Shown here: in pieces, positions 36,964 to 44,970 of the stretch
Layout: each line of letters opens with the position of its first letter
How positions within the stretch are numbered: the first letter of the stretch is position 1
NCBI RefSeq assembly: GCF_900156625.1
Contig: NZ_FTOB01000004.1
Span: forward strand, 186,001-250,000
DNA: 64,000 bases
Origin: Zobellia uliginosa
Lineage (GTDB): Bacteria > Bacteroidota > Bacteroidia > Flavobacteriales > Flavobacteriaceae
Reading direction: 5' to 3'
The notes under the pieces: model-generated
What the model was told of the DNA's origin: nothing
The model's database searches: none
The model's input: only the letters and a program-made list of their open reading frames with translations
Made by a program: the position numbers and the translations under genes

Positions 36964-37357
36964 GAACTATAAGTATACAATTGCATTACTGGGCTGGATG
37001 GTGTTTGTAACCGTTTCCAGCCTTGTTTCTTTTTCGGATAGCGACAGCGTTGACATCGATATACCCAATTTCGACAAGGTCGTTCACTTTTGCTTTTATT
37101 TTGGGGCCGCCTTTTTGGGTGTTTTCTTTATTCGGGAACGGACCAAGGCCGATACATCACTTAAAAAATCGGTTTGGTACGCTGCAGTGGTAGCTATTGT
37201 TTATGGTATAATTATTGAGGTATTACAGTACAGTTTAACAACTGATCGTCATGGCGATATTCTAGATGCATTGGCCAATAGTGTGGGTGCAATTGCCGGG
37301 GCGTTCATTGCAAAATCCCTTTTTTCAGGGGAAAGGTGGTTAAAATGGAAAAATTAG
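36956..37357 (+). CDS. VanZ family membrane protein
   Basis: A 133-residue protein starting with GTG at 36956, overlapping gcvH by 8 bases, so it is probably translationally coupled. It has four hydrophobic segments. The second region contains [20 protein letters not shown] (about 39-58), which matches the DKxxHFxxYxxL motif of VanZ-like proteins, and a later [20 protein letters not shown] (about 93-112) supplies the second conserved part. VanZ proteins in glycopeptide resistance have no clear enzymatic role. Here, beside gcvH and tonB, its role is unknown. Confidence 0.85.
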   Translation: MLKNYKYTIALLGWMVFVTVSSLVSFSDSDSVDIDIPNFDKVVHFCFYFGAAFLGVFFIRERTKADTSLKKSVWYAAVVAIVYGIIIEVLQYSLTTDRHGDILDALANSVGAIAGAFIAKSLFSGERWLKWKN

Positions 37358-37361
37358 TTGC

Positions 37362-37389
37362 TTGTTAAAGGAATATTTAATTAAATTAG
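37362..37389 (+). promoter_or_regulatory. Promoter candidate of tonB
   Basis: TTG at 37362-37364, a 17-base spacer and TAAATTAG at 37382-37389, one mismatch from TAnnTTTG, 21 bases before the ATG. Confidence 0.55.
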
Positions 37390-37410
37390 CAAACATTAAA
37401 ATTCAAATAT

Positions 37411-38115
37411 ATGGAACCGAAAAAGAATCCGAAAGCAGATATAGGCCGTAATAGCGGGCTCTATTTTGTTATTGGTCTGGCACTTACAATGGCATTGGTC
37501 TACGGTGCGTTAGAATGGAAAACGTACGATAAAACCAATGACTACGATATTTCAATGAATGTTGACGATGAATTGGACGAAGAAGTTCCTATGACGGAGC
37601 AGATTAAGACCCCTCCACCACCACCACCGCCAGCGGCTCCAGAAATAATTGAGGTTGTAGAAGATGAGGAAGAAGTTGAGGAAACTGTAATCGAGTCTAC
37701 TGAAACCAGTCAAGAAGAAGAGATTATCGAAGTAGAGGATGTAATCGTTGAGGAAGAGGTAGAAGATGTTGATGTGCCTTTTGCGGTTATTGAAGATGTG
37801 CCTATTTTTCCAGGTTGTGAAGGTGAGTCCGATAAAAGGGCCTGTTTCCAGAAAATGATGCAAAAGCATATCAGTAAAAACTTTAGATACCCAGAGATCG
37901 CTCAAGAAATGGGTGTTCAAGGTAGGGTTAGTGTAATGTTCACCATTCAAAAAGATGGTAGCATCGGTAACGTTAGAATGCGTGGTCCGGACAAAAACCT
38001 AGAGAAAGAAGCTGCACGTATTATCAGCAAGCTTCCTAAAATGACACCAGGTAAGCAACGTGGTAGGGCTGTAAGGGTTCCATTTAGTATTCCTATTACC
38101 TTTAAGTTGCAATAA
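37411..38115 (+). CDS. Energy transducer TonB family protein
   Basis: A 234-residue protein. A cytoplasmic N-terminus precedes one transmembrane helix (about 13-32). A seven-Pro tract (about 69-76) is followed by a long acidic Glu/Val/Ile-rich spacer (about 80-135) instead of the usual Pro-Lys repeats. The C-terminal TonB domain (about 150-234) contains FRYPEIAQEMGVQGRVSVMF and ends VPFSIPITFKLQ. It would transmit proton-motive force to TonB-dependent outer-membrane transporters. No exbB or exbD is next to it. Confidence 0.92.
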   Translation: MEPKKNPKADIGRNSGLYFVIGLALTMALVYGALEWKTYDKTNDYDISMNVDDELDEEVPMTEQIKTPPPPPPPAAPEIIEVVEDEEEVEETVIESTETSQEEEIIEVEDVIVEEEVEDVDVPFAVIEDVPIFPGCEGESDKRACFQKMMQKHISKNFRYPEIAQEMGVQGRVSVMFTIQKDGSIGNVRMRGPDKNLEKEAARIISKLPKMTPGKQRGRAVRVPFSIPITFKLQ

Positions 38116-38135
38116 AATATATTCAATGTTTACTT

Positions 38136-38167
38136 AAAAACCCGCCTACAATTAGGCGGGTTTTTTT
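38136..38167 (+). terminator. Terminator of the gcvH-vanZ-tonB unit
   Basis: Stem CCCGCCTA/TAGGCGGG with a 4-base loop, preceded by A-run and followed by seven T. Confidence 0.92.
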
Positions 38168-38239
38168 GTGTTTTACCTTTACGTGCGGCAGGGTGGTTTC
38201 AATATCGTAGCCGTACATAAGATAAAGATGTACAATTGG

Positions 38240-38270
38240 TTGCAAAAATAGAGGGTGAAGGCTATCTTTG
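38240..38270 (+). promoter_or_regulatory. Promoter of the second oxidase cluster
   Basis: TTG at 38240-38242, a 20-base spacer and TATCTTTG at 38263-38270, which matches TAnnTTTG. The heme O synthase ATG is 19 bases downstream, so the leader is very short. Confidence 0.78.
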
Positions 38271-38288
38271 CCGTTCGAAAAAAGATGA

Positions 38289-39188
38289 ATGAAAACTGCG
38301 GTAAATACGGCAACGGCTCCTACCTTGGCGCTGGCAATTGCCGATTTTAAAGAAATTACGAAAGCTAGGCTTGCTATAAGCGTGGTTTTTTCTTCTTTGG
38401 CGGGTTACTTGCTCGGGGCCGAACAAATAGAAGGTGTCTCGTTGTTGTTATTGGCTTTCGGTGGATATTGTATGGTAGGTGCGTCCAATGCGTACAACCA
38501 GATTATTGAAAAAGATCTGGATGCCCTGATGAAAAGAACCCGAAACCGACCCATACCTTCGGGGAGGATGTCTGTTAACAGGGCTTTGTTCATCGCTATT
38601 TTGCTTACCGTTCTCGGGGTGGTTTCACTTTATATATTGAACCCTAAGACGGCCATGTTCGGCGCTATTTCCATATTTCTTTATACAAGTTGCTATACGC
38701 CTTTGAAGACCAAGACACCCTTGGCCGTTTTTGTTGGAGCTTTCCCTGGGGCCATTCCCTTTATGTTGGGATGGGTGGCCGCCACGAACGAATTCGGAAT
38801 TGAGCCGGGAACCTTGTTCATGATACAGTTCTTTTGGCAGTTTCCGCATTTCTGGGCCTTGGGCTGGATGCTTGACGATGACTACAAAAGAGGGGGCTTT
38901 AAAATGCTTCCTACCGGAAAAAAGGATAAGGGGACCGCGTTGCAGATTATAATGTATACCATTTGGATGTTGGTCATTTCAGTGGTGCCCGCTTTTGGTT
39001 TTACGGGTAGGTTGGAACTTTCCATACCGGCCGCGGTAATTATATTTCTAATGGGTATGGTTATGTTGGTTTTTGCCTTTTTGCTCTATGAGCGGAGGGA
39101 TAACGTTACCGCCCGCAAATTAATGTTGGCCAGTGTTAGCTATATAACCCTAATGCAGGTAGTTTACGTAATAGATAAGTTTATTTAA
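38289..39188 (+). CDS. cyoE: Heme O synthase (protoheme IX farnesyltransferase)
   Basis: A 299-residue polytopic prenyltransferase. The first Asp-rich motif is in NAYNQIIEKDLDALMKRTRN (about 67-86), the signature that binds farnesyl diphosphate and heme. The second lies in GWMLDDDYKRGGFKML (about 196). It farnesylates heme B to heme O, the precursor of the heme A used by subunit I. It opens the second oxidase cluster, with 4 bases to the first subunit III gene. The name ctaB is used for the same enzyme. Confidence 0.95.
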   Translation: MKTAVNTATAPTLALAIADFKEITKARLAISVVFSSLAGYLLGAEQIEGVSLLLLAFGGYCMVGASNAYNQIIEKDLDALMKRTRNRPIPSGRMSVNRALFIAILLTVLGVVSLYILNPKTAMFGAISIFLYTSCYTPLKTKTPLAVFVGAFPGAIPFMLGWVAATNEFGIEPGTLFMIQFFWQFPHFWALGWMLDDDYKRGGFKMLPTGKKDKGTALQIIMYTIWMLVISVVPAFGFTGRLELSIPAAVIIFLMGMVMLVFAFLLYERRDNVTARKLMLASVSYITLMQVVYVIDKFI

Positions 39189-39192
39189 TAAG

Positions 39193-39774
39193 ATGGATTT
39201 AACAAGAGGAACGGGGAAGGAAAAGAACGATAGGGCCAAGAAGATGATGCTGTGGTTCGGTATTGTTAGCCTGCTCATGGGATTTGCTGGGTGGACCAGT
39301 GCCTACATCGTAAGTAGTTCGCGTGAAGATTGGATCAGTGACCTGCTGTTGCCGAATTCATTCTTTATCAGTACGGCGATCATTATCTCCAGCAGTTTTA
39401 CCTATATAATGGCCAAAAAAGCCATAAAGATGGGGCAGTCGAAAATGGGTACGAACTGGTTGTTGGTCACTTTGGGGCTGGGTATCGCTTTTGTGGTGTT
39501 TCAGTTCAATGGTTTTTCGGAAATGATCGCTACCGGATATTATTTTACCGGCCCGACAAGTAACATAAAATTATCATATGTCTTTTTGATTGCCATGGTG
39601 CATATTGTGCATGTTGCGGCGGGGATTATCTCATTATTGGTGGTGCTGTACAATCAAATTAAGGGAAAATATTCCCCTCAAGAATACTTAGGGGTAGATT
39701 TAGGAGCTACGTTTTGGCATTTTTTAGACCTCTTATGGGTTTATTTACTGGCATTTATGTATTTCGTGGAATAA
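39193..39774 (+). CDS. Cytochrome c oxidase subunit III, short form
   Basis: A 193-residue protein with five transmembrane helices, the short subunit III/CyoC-like form. It starts MDLTRGTGKEKNDRAKKMML, and the C-terminal part has HIVHVAAGIISLLVV and ATFWHFLDLLWVYLLAFMYF, the family's end motif. It lies 4 bases after cyoE. A second, longer subunit III gene is 96 bases downstream; the two are divergent paralogues and both could be in one complex. Confidence 0.91.
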   Translation: MDLTRGTGKEKNDRAKKMMLWFGIVSLLMGFAGWTSAYIVSSSREDWISDLLLPNSFFISTAIIISSSFTYIMAKKAIKMGQSKMGTNWLLVTLGLGIAFVVFQFNGFSEMIATGYYFTGPTSNIKLSYVFLIAMVHIVHVAAGIISLLVVLYNQIKGKYSPQEYLGVDLGATFWHFLDLLWVYLLAFMYFVE

Positions 39775-39834
39775 TAAATTAAAATAAAGTGGGTTTTCAT
39801 TAGTATTCGACTTTCACGATACATAAGAAAACTA

Positions 39835-39842
39835 TAAATTTG
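39835..39842 (+). promoter_or_regulatory. -7 box candidate upstream of the long subunit III gene
   Basis: TAAATTTG matches the consensus. It lies 28 bases before the ATG; no TTG is at the right distance. Confidence 0.45.
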
Positions 39843-39870
39843 TGCAAAATCTAACCATACTACAAATAAT

Positions 39871-40860
39871 ATGGATTCAACGATAACAACTGGTACGGCG
39901 GAAGAAAACGTGTGGGGAGGCGGAAATAGTCCCTTAGGTGCATCATATGGAAAAATGATGATGTGGTTTTTTATCGTTTCCGATGCTTTGACATTTTCAG
40001 GATTTTTGGCCGCTTACGGCTTTTCAAGATTTAAATTTATAGAAACGTGGCCTATTGCCGATGAGGTGTTTACGCACGTTCCTTTCTTCCATGGGAACTA
40101 CCCCATGATTTATGTGGCGTTTATGACGTTCGTTTTGATTATGTCTTCCGTGACTATGGTATTGGCCGTAGATGCCGGACATAAAATGAAGAAGAACGCC
40201 GTGATATGGTATATGTTCTTGACCATAATCGGTGGTGCTATATTCGTAGGCTCTCAGGCTTGGGAATGGGGCACTTTTATCAAAGGTGATTATGGCGCGG
40301 TAGAAACCAATGGTGGTAGAATCCTGCAATTCGTGAATGCCGAAACCGGTGAGCGTGCTGCAATTAGGGATTTTGCTAAGACCATTCCTACCGAGCGTAC
40401 CGAGCATGAGCGCAAGAACGGGGTTTGGTTTTTTGATGAAGGTTATTTGCCTAGCTATTCCTTAAATGAGGTGGTAGAAGGTTTTAAAGCGCATCCGAAC
40501 ATCCTTATTCGTACCGAAGCCATCGTTCAGGAAGGTGAGAACGAAGGTCATAAGACACTACTTACTAGGGAAGAATCCTTAAAAAAGATAAAAGATAGTA
40601 AATACGTCGTAGAAGGGGCAAACCTGATCCGTAACGAGTACGGAAGCCGATTGTTCGCAGATTTCTTTTTCTTTATAACAGGATTTCACGGGTTCCACGT
40701 TTTCTCAGGGGTGGTAATCAACGTAATTATATTCTTTAATGTGGTCTTGGGTACTTATGAGCGCAGGGGGCATTATGAGATGGTAGAAAAAGTGGGACTG
40801 TACTGGCACTTTGTGGATTTGGTATGGGTATTCGTATTCACCTTTTTCTATCTGGTATAA
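39871..40860 (+). CDS. Cytochrome c oxidase subunit III, long form with soluble insertion
   Basis: A 329-residue subunit III. The helices are at about 30-50, 78-100, 110-130, 258-285 and 300-327. Between the motif GSQAWEWGTFIKG (about 127-139) and GSRLFADFFFFITGFHGFHV (about 253-272), which are close together in normal subunit III, there is a polar segment of about 115 residues. The end motif YWHFVDLVWVFVFTFFYLV is intact. It stabilises subunit I and the proton entry path. The insertion has no recognisable motif. Confidence 0.92.
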   Translation: MDSTITTGTAEENVWGGGNSPLGASYGKMMMWFFIVSDALTFSGFLAAYGFSRFKFIETWPIADEVFTHVPFFHGNYPMIYVAFMTFVLIMSSVTMVLAVDAGHKMKKNAVIWYMFLTIIGGAIFVGSQAWEWGTFIKGDYGAVETNGGRILQFVNAETGERAAIRDFAKTIPTERTEHERKNGVWFFDEGYLPSYSLNEVVEGFKAHPNILIRTEAIVQEGENEGHKTLLTREESLKKIKDSKYVVEGANLIRNEYGSRLFADFFFFITGFHGFHVFSGVVINVIIFFNVVLGTYERRGHYEMVEKVGLYWHFVDLVWVFVFTFFYLV

Positions 40861-40916
40861 CAAGAACAATAGCTTTTCCGTTGTAAAACGGTATCTAACG
40901 AAATTGACATTACAAA

Positions 40917-41300
40917 ATGGCACACGCACACAAACTAGAGATTTTCAGGGGGCTTCTAAAATTTAAGTCCAATACCCAAAAAATATGGGGCGTACTTATA
41001 TTTTTGTCTATCGTTACCGCTATAGAGGTAGCCTTGGGTATTGCTAAGCCAAGAGTTTTGACCCATTCACACTTTTTGGGGATGAAATTGCTCAACTGGG
41101 TATTCATTATTCTAACCTTGGTGAAAGCCTACTACATTGCATGGGATTTCATGCACTTGAGAGATGAAAAAAGTTCTTTGAGAAGGGCTATTGTATGGAC
41201 TCCGATTTTCCTTGTAGCCTATTTGGTCTTCATTCTTCTTTTTGAGGCCGACTACGTTTATAACGTGTATAAGGATGGATTTATTCAGTGGAATTTCTAA
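40917..41300 (+). CDS. Cytochrome c oxidase subunit IV family protein
   Basis: A 127-residue protein with three hydrophobic segments (about 20-42, 55-77 and 85-110), like the bacterial subunit IV/CyoD group. It begins MAHAHKLEIFRGLLKFKSNT and ends with a short periplasmic or cytoplasmic tail, VYKDGFIQWNF. It is a small stabilising subunit of the oxidase. It follows the long subunit III gene after 56 bases and is followed by a terminator. Confidence 0.88.
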   Translation: MAHAHKLEIFRGLLKFKSNTQKIWGVLIFLSIVTAIEVALGIAKPRVLTHSHFLGMKLLNWVFIILTLVKAYYIAWDFMHLRDEKSSLRRAIVWTPIFLVAYLVFILLFEADYVYNVYKDGFIQWNF

Positions 41301-41330
41301 GCGAATATTTTTATAAATTAACAGCATACT

Positions 41331-41359
41331 AAGACGGTTTCACGACCGTCTTTTTTATT
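41331..41359 (+). terminator. Terminator after subunit IV, overlapping a -7 box
   Basis: Stem GACGGT/ACCGTC with a 6-base loop, followed by TTTTTT. The T-run runs into TATTTTTG (41356-41363), a -7 match for the next gene, so termination and re-initiation may be arranged back to back. Confidence 0.75.
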
Positions 41360-41398
41360 TTTGTAAGTATTAATTTCATTGTCTGAAGTTCTTCGTAT

Positions 41399-42040
41399 AT
41401 GCAGGTGAAAAAGTTTGTAGTCTTGACCGTATTGTTCATATTGCCCATCGTGGCATACCTCTTCTTTGCCTCTGGCGTTAATAACTTCGGAAAGCTTCCC
41501 ATATTGACCAATGGCGTTGATGATGTGGCCCATATAGGAACGGCCAAGGTATCGTTTAAAGATAAGATTACCGTAGTGGGCTTTTTGGGAAAAAACCTCG
41601 ATAACAAGGCGGGGAATGCCTTTAACCTCAATCAAAAGATCTACAAGCGCTTCTATAAATTCAAAGATTTTCAGTTTGTCATGCTCGTTCCAAAGGGTAC
41701 CGAAGATATGGTAGCTTCGCTTGAGAGCGAATTGGGACACTTGGTAGATATGAAAAAATGGAACTTTGTCTTTGCCGATGATGCCCAGATTACCGATTTT
41801 TTCGCATCGCTGAAGACCGATATAAGCCTCGATGAAAATTTAGGCACCCCCTATGTTTTTATCATAGATAAGGATTTGAACCTGCGCGGTAGGGAGAATG
41901 ACGAAGACGATGGTACAAAATACGGCTTTGACTCAACTTCGGTAGCGGAGTTGAACAACAAGATGGAAGACGATATTAAAATTATATTGGCAGAATACCG
42001 TCTTGCGCTTAAAAAGAATAATGCCGATAGGGCAAAGTAA
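41399..42040 (+). CDS. SCO-like membrane-anchored protein without the copper-binding Cys pair
   Basis: A 213-residue protein that I do not recognise by name. One N-terminal membrane anchor (about 5-24) is followed by a periplasmic domain with strand-like segments VSFKDKITVVGFLGKN, FQFVMLVP, WNFVFADDAQITDFFASL and GTPYVFIIDKDLNLRGR. Their order parallels the thioredoxin fold of the SCO protein encoded next, and the last corresponds to its ALVDKEGYLRSR. No CxxxC or CxxC is present; the protein has no cysteine at all. It may be a degenerate SCO paralogue that helps oxidase assembly; this is an inference. Confidence 0.65.
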   Translation: MQVKKFVVLTVLFILPIVAYLFFASGVNNFGKLPILTNGVDDVAHIGTAKVSFKDKITVVGFLGKNLDNKAGNAFNLNQKIYKRFYKFKDFQFVMLVPKGTEDMVASLESELGHLVDMKKWNFVFADDAQITDFFASLKTDISLDENLGTPYVFIIDKDLNLRGRENDEDDGTKYGFDSTSVAELNNKMEDDIKIILAEYRLALKKNNADRAK

Positions 42041-42066
42041 TAATGGTCGTTGATCTCTAAGTGAAC

Positions 42067-42789
42067 ATGAAAAAGTATACGTACGTTTGGGTGTCTTTGG
42101 TAATACTGGTGTTTGGAATTATCTTCGTTCCTAAGATTGTTGACCGAATTTCCAAAGGAACCATTGTGGAGAACGATCGTATGAACGTGAAACCTAAGGA
42201 GGCACCCCTGGCCTATATTACGCTGAACGGAAAGAAGAAACAGGTCCCTGCCTTTGACTTTATCAATCAAGATAGTATAAGGGTGTCTAATGCCGATTTC
42301 AAGGGAAAGGTATTCGTTGTAGAGTTTTTCTTTACAAGCTGCCCTTCCATATGTCCTGTAATGACCGAGAACCTTGTGGTCTTGCAAGAGGAGTTCAAGA
42401 CAAGCGAAAATTTTGGTATAGCGTCATTTTCAATTACCCCTGATTACGATACCCCACAGGTGTTAAAGGCCTATGCCAAAAAGTATGGTATACACGATAA
42501 AGATTGGCACTTGATGACGGGCGACAAAGAGCAGGTGTATGACCTGGCCAATAACGGGTTCAACATCTTTGCGGCAGAAATGCCCGATGCCCCAGGTGGT
42601 TTTGAGCATTCTGGACTTTTTGCATTGGTCGATAAGGAAGGTTACCTGCGTTCAAGAACCGACGAGTTCGGTAATCCTATTATATATTACAGGGGGGCTA
42701 TAACCGAGAAAAAGGGAGTGAACGAACATGGGGAGAAAGAACAGATTTCAGCCCTAAAAGAAGATATTAAACGATTATTGGCGGAATAG
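42067..42789 (+). CDS. SCO family protein (copper delivery to CuA)
   Basis: The start is taken as the ATG at 42067, preferred over GTG at 42061 just before it. This gives 240 residues with an N-terminal anchor MKKYTYVWVSLVILVFGIIF. The thioredoxin-like domain has C92 and C96 in TSCPSICPVM and H181 in GFEHSGLFALVDKEG, the three copper ligands of the SCO family. SCO proteins load copper into, or reduce, the CuA site of subunit II. The DUF420 gene begins directly after the stop codon. Confidence 0.95.
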   Translation: MKKYTYVWVSLVILVFGIIFVPKIVDRISKGTIVENDRMNVKPKEAPLAYITLNGKKKQVPAFDFINQDSIRVSNADFKGKVFVVEFFFTSCPSICPVMTENLVVLQEEFKTSENFGIASFSITPDYDTPQVLKAYAKKYGIHDKDWHLMTGDKEQVYDLANNGFNIFAAEMPDAPGGFEHSGLFALVDKEGYLRSRTDEFGNPIIYYRGAITEKKGVNEHGEKEQISALKEDIKRLLAE

Positions 42790-43323
42790 ATGGAACAGAC
42801 AGCGCTACAGGAAAAAAAGTTCAATAAACTGATTACCATTGTTTCGGTGATAGTGCCCGTTGTGGTGGCCATATTGTTCGGGGTCAAAATCCCAAATGTG
42901 GAACGTCTTGGGTTTCTCCCTCCTGTATACGCCTCGATAAACGGACTTACCGCAGTTTTGTTATTGATTGCGGTTTGGGCCATTAAAAGTGGGAAACGGG
43001 AACTGCATCAAAACATTATGACCTCTTGTATTGGTCTTTCCGTGTTGTTTTTGTTGATGTACATAGCCTATCACATGACGTCTGAATCTACCTCTTATGG
43101 AGGGGAAGGAGCGGTACGGTATCTCTATTTTTTTATATTGATAACCCATATCGTACTTTCGATAGCTATCATACCCTTAGTGCTTAAAACCTATGCTTTT
43201 GCCTATTTGAAAAATTTTGAAAAGCATAGAAAATGGGCTAAACTTACTTTTCCTATATGGCTCTATGTGGCGATTACCGGTGTAGTGGTTTACCTAATGA
43301 TTTCACCTTATTATCCGGCTTGA
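42790..43323 (+). CDS. DUF420 membrane protein (CtaM/YozB-like)
   Basis: A 177-residue protein with five hydrophobic segments. The region LHQNIMTSCIGLSVLFLLMY (about 76-95) and later EKHRKWAKLTFPIWLYVAITGVVVY are characteristic of DUF420. In Gram-positive bacteria the relative CtaM is needed for heme-copper oxidase assembly; here the link to SCO and heme O synthase supports the same role. It abuts the SCO gene with no gap. Confidence 0.88.
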   Translation: MEQTALQEKKFNKLITIVSVIVPVVVAILFGVKIPNVERLGFLPPVYASINGLTAVLLLIAVWAIKSGKRELHQNIMTSCIGLSVLFLLMYIAYHMTSESTSYGGEGAVRYLYFFILITHIVLSIAIIPLVLKTYAFAYLKNFEKHRKWAKLTFPIWLYVAITGVVVYLMISPYYPA

Positions 43324-43360
43324 TTAGGGAGAGGTGCATTTAACTTTTGAAGAAAGTAGA

Positions 43361-43594
43361 ATGAAAAAGACTTTGTTTGTATTCGTGATAATGATCGGCC
43401 TCATGCTGCCCGATACGCTTGAAGCCCAATGTGCCATGTGTAGGGCCGCCCTTGAAAGTAGTGGTGATATGAAGGCTGCGGAAGGTATAAACAACGGTAT
43501 AGTCTATCTTATGGCTCTACCGTATATTCTTGTTGCGGGACTTTTCTACTTTGTGTATAGAAAGATGAAAAACAGGGCCACTGAGGAAGTTTAA
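43361..43594 (+). CDS. Small exported membrane protein with CAMC motif
   Basis: The ATG at 43361 gives 77 residues; an upstream start at 43334 would add a poor N-terminus. The signal peptide ends near EAQ, leaving Cys24-Ala-Met-Cys27 at the very start of the mature part. A short polar stretch and one transmembrane helix (about 47-65) follow, with a basic tail. A CxxC facing the periplasm next to SCO and DUF420 suggests a copper or thiol role in oxidase assembly, but I know no name for it. It lies 37 bases after DUF420 and ends the cluster. Confidence 0.68.
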   Translation: MKKTLFVFVIMIGLMLPDTLEAQCAMCRAALESSGDMKAAEGINNGIVYLMALPYILVAGLFYFVYRKMKNRATEEV

Positions 43595-43649
43595 CATTTT
43601 TTTTTGAGCTAAGCTGTAACAAAGGTCTTCAATTCTAGTCTTGTAGTTG

Positions 43650-43666
43650 TACGATTATAAATCGTA
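43650..43666. promoter_or_regulatory. 17-bp palindrome upstream of the export operon (operator candidate)
   Basis: TACGATT ATA AATCGTA: two perfect 7-base arms around a 3-base centre, 26 bases before the first permease ATG. No T-run follows. The position and form fit a dimeric repressor or activator site. No regulator gene is adjacent. Confidence 0.5.
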
Positions 43667-43692
43667 TTCATCAATCAATCAAAATCAACTAC

Positions 43693-44937
43693 ATGTTCGA
43701 CATCGAGAGGTGGCAGGAAATTTTCGATACTATTCGTAAGAACAAGTTACGAACATTCCTCACAGGCTTATCCGTAGCTTCCGGTATTTTTATATTGGTC
43801 ATTCTATTGGGTTTTGGTCAAGGTTTCCGTAATGGTATAGCCCATGAGTTTGAGCAAGATGCGGCAACCAGTGTCTGGGTTTGGCCCGGTACTACCACAA
43901 AGAAATATAAAGGTTTGAATCCTGGAAGAAATATCCAGTTGACCAATGCCAATTACGAGTTTTCGGCTAGGCTCCTCGAAGACGATATTCAATTTAAATC
44001 CCCCAGAATTTTTGTTCGCAACGTTTCCGTTACCTACGGCAATGAAGCCTTGGTGTATCAGGTGCAAGGCGTGTCGTGGCAATTCCAGATGATCGAGAAC
44101 GAAAACATGTCGGCGGGCAGGTTTCTCAATTACCAAGACGAAACGGGCACGGCGAAAGTCGCAGTCATCGGTAAGAAAATTGCCGATGACGTTTTTACCG
44201 ATGTCGATAATCCGGTAGGTGAATTCATCAAAATTTCTGGGCTGCCCTTTAAAATCGTCGGGGTTTTTAATGAAACGGAAGACCGGGAAGAGGAACGCAT
44301 CTATATACCGATGACAACGGCCCAGCAAGTTTTTAACGGGGGCGACCGATTGAACAATCTGGCCTATACCTTGCCTCCGGCCGGTAATTTTGAAGAGGCG
44401 GTGGCCCGTTCCATCAAGTTTAAGAACCAGTTGCAGACTTATTTGCAGAAAGCGCATACCGTTGCGCCCGATGATACCAATGCCATTTTTGTATGGAGTG
44501 CTATGGAAGAGGCAAAAAGATATTATAGTCTTACCGATAACATAGCCTTGTTTTTCTGGTTCGTGGGCATCTGTACCATTATTGCCGGGGTCGTGGGCGT
44601 GAGCAATATCATGCTGATCGTGGTACGGGAGCGTACCAAGGAAATCGGTATAAGAAAGGCATTGGGGGCCAAACCTTGGTCCATAGTTGGAATGATCTTA
44701 CATGAGTCTATTTTTATTACGGCCATATCGGGATTTGCGGGACTCATATTCAGTATGGGTCTTTTGGAGTTTCTCGGTCCACATATAGAGGTAGATTATA
44801 TCGTGAATCCATCCGTGAATTTTACCGTGGCCATTTCTACGGTATTCGTTTTGGTACTGGCCGGAGCCGTAGCGGGATTTTTTCCGGCATGGCGAGCCGC
44901 AAATATTCATACCATAGACGCATTGAGAGACGAATAA
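43693..44937 (+). CDS. ABC transporter permease, MacB type (A1)
   Basis: A 414-residue MacB/FtsX-type permease without its own ATPase. It has one N-terminal transmembrane helix (about 18-40), a periplasmic MacB_PCD domain (about 45-280) and three C-terminal helices (about 290-400). The coupling region reads GVSNIMLIVVRERTKEIGIR (about 304-323), which contacts the ATPase. The start of the protein, WQEIFDTIRKNKLRTFLTGL, is nearly repeated in the third permease of the operon (48211). First of eight export genes. Confidence 0.92.
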   Translation: MFDIERWQEIFDTIRKNKLRTFLTGLSVASGIFILVILLGFGQGFRNGIAHEFEQDAATSVWVWPGTTTKKYKGLNPGRNIQLTNANYEFSARLLEDDIQFKSPRIFVRNVSVTYGNEALVYQVQGVSWQFQMIENENMSAGRFLNYQDETGTAKVAVIGKKIADDVFTDVDNPVGEFIKISGLPFKIVGVFNETEDREEERIYIPMTTAQQVFNGGDRLNNLAYTLPPAGNFEEAVARSIKFKNQLQTYLQKAHTVAPDDTNAIFVWSAMEEAKRYYSLTDNIALFFWFVGICTIIAGVVGVSNIMLIVVRERTKEIGIRKALGAKPWSIVGMILHESIFITAISGFAGLIFSMGLLEFLGPHIEVDYIVNPSVNFTVAISTVFVLVLAGAVAGFFPAWRAANIHTIDALRDE

Positions 44938-44970
44938 TATCAAGCTTATTAATCTTTTGATTTTGTAATC

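Noticed and set aside
43595-43610. T-run after the CAMC protein as a terminator
   Set aside because: There is a long T-run but no stem before it.
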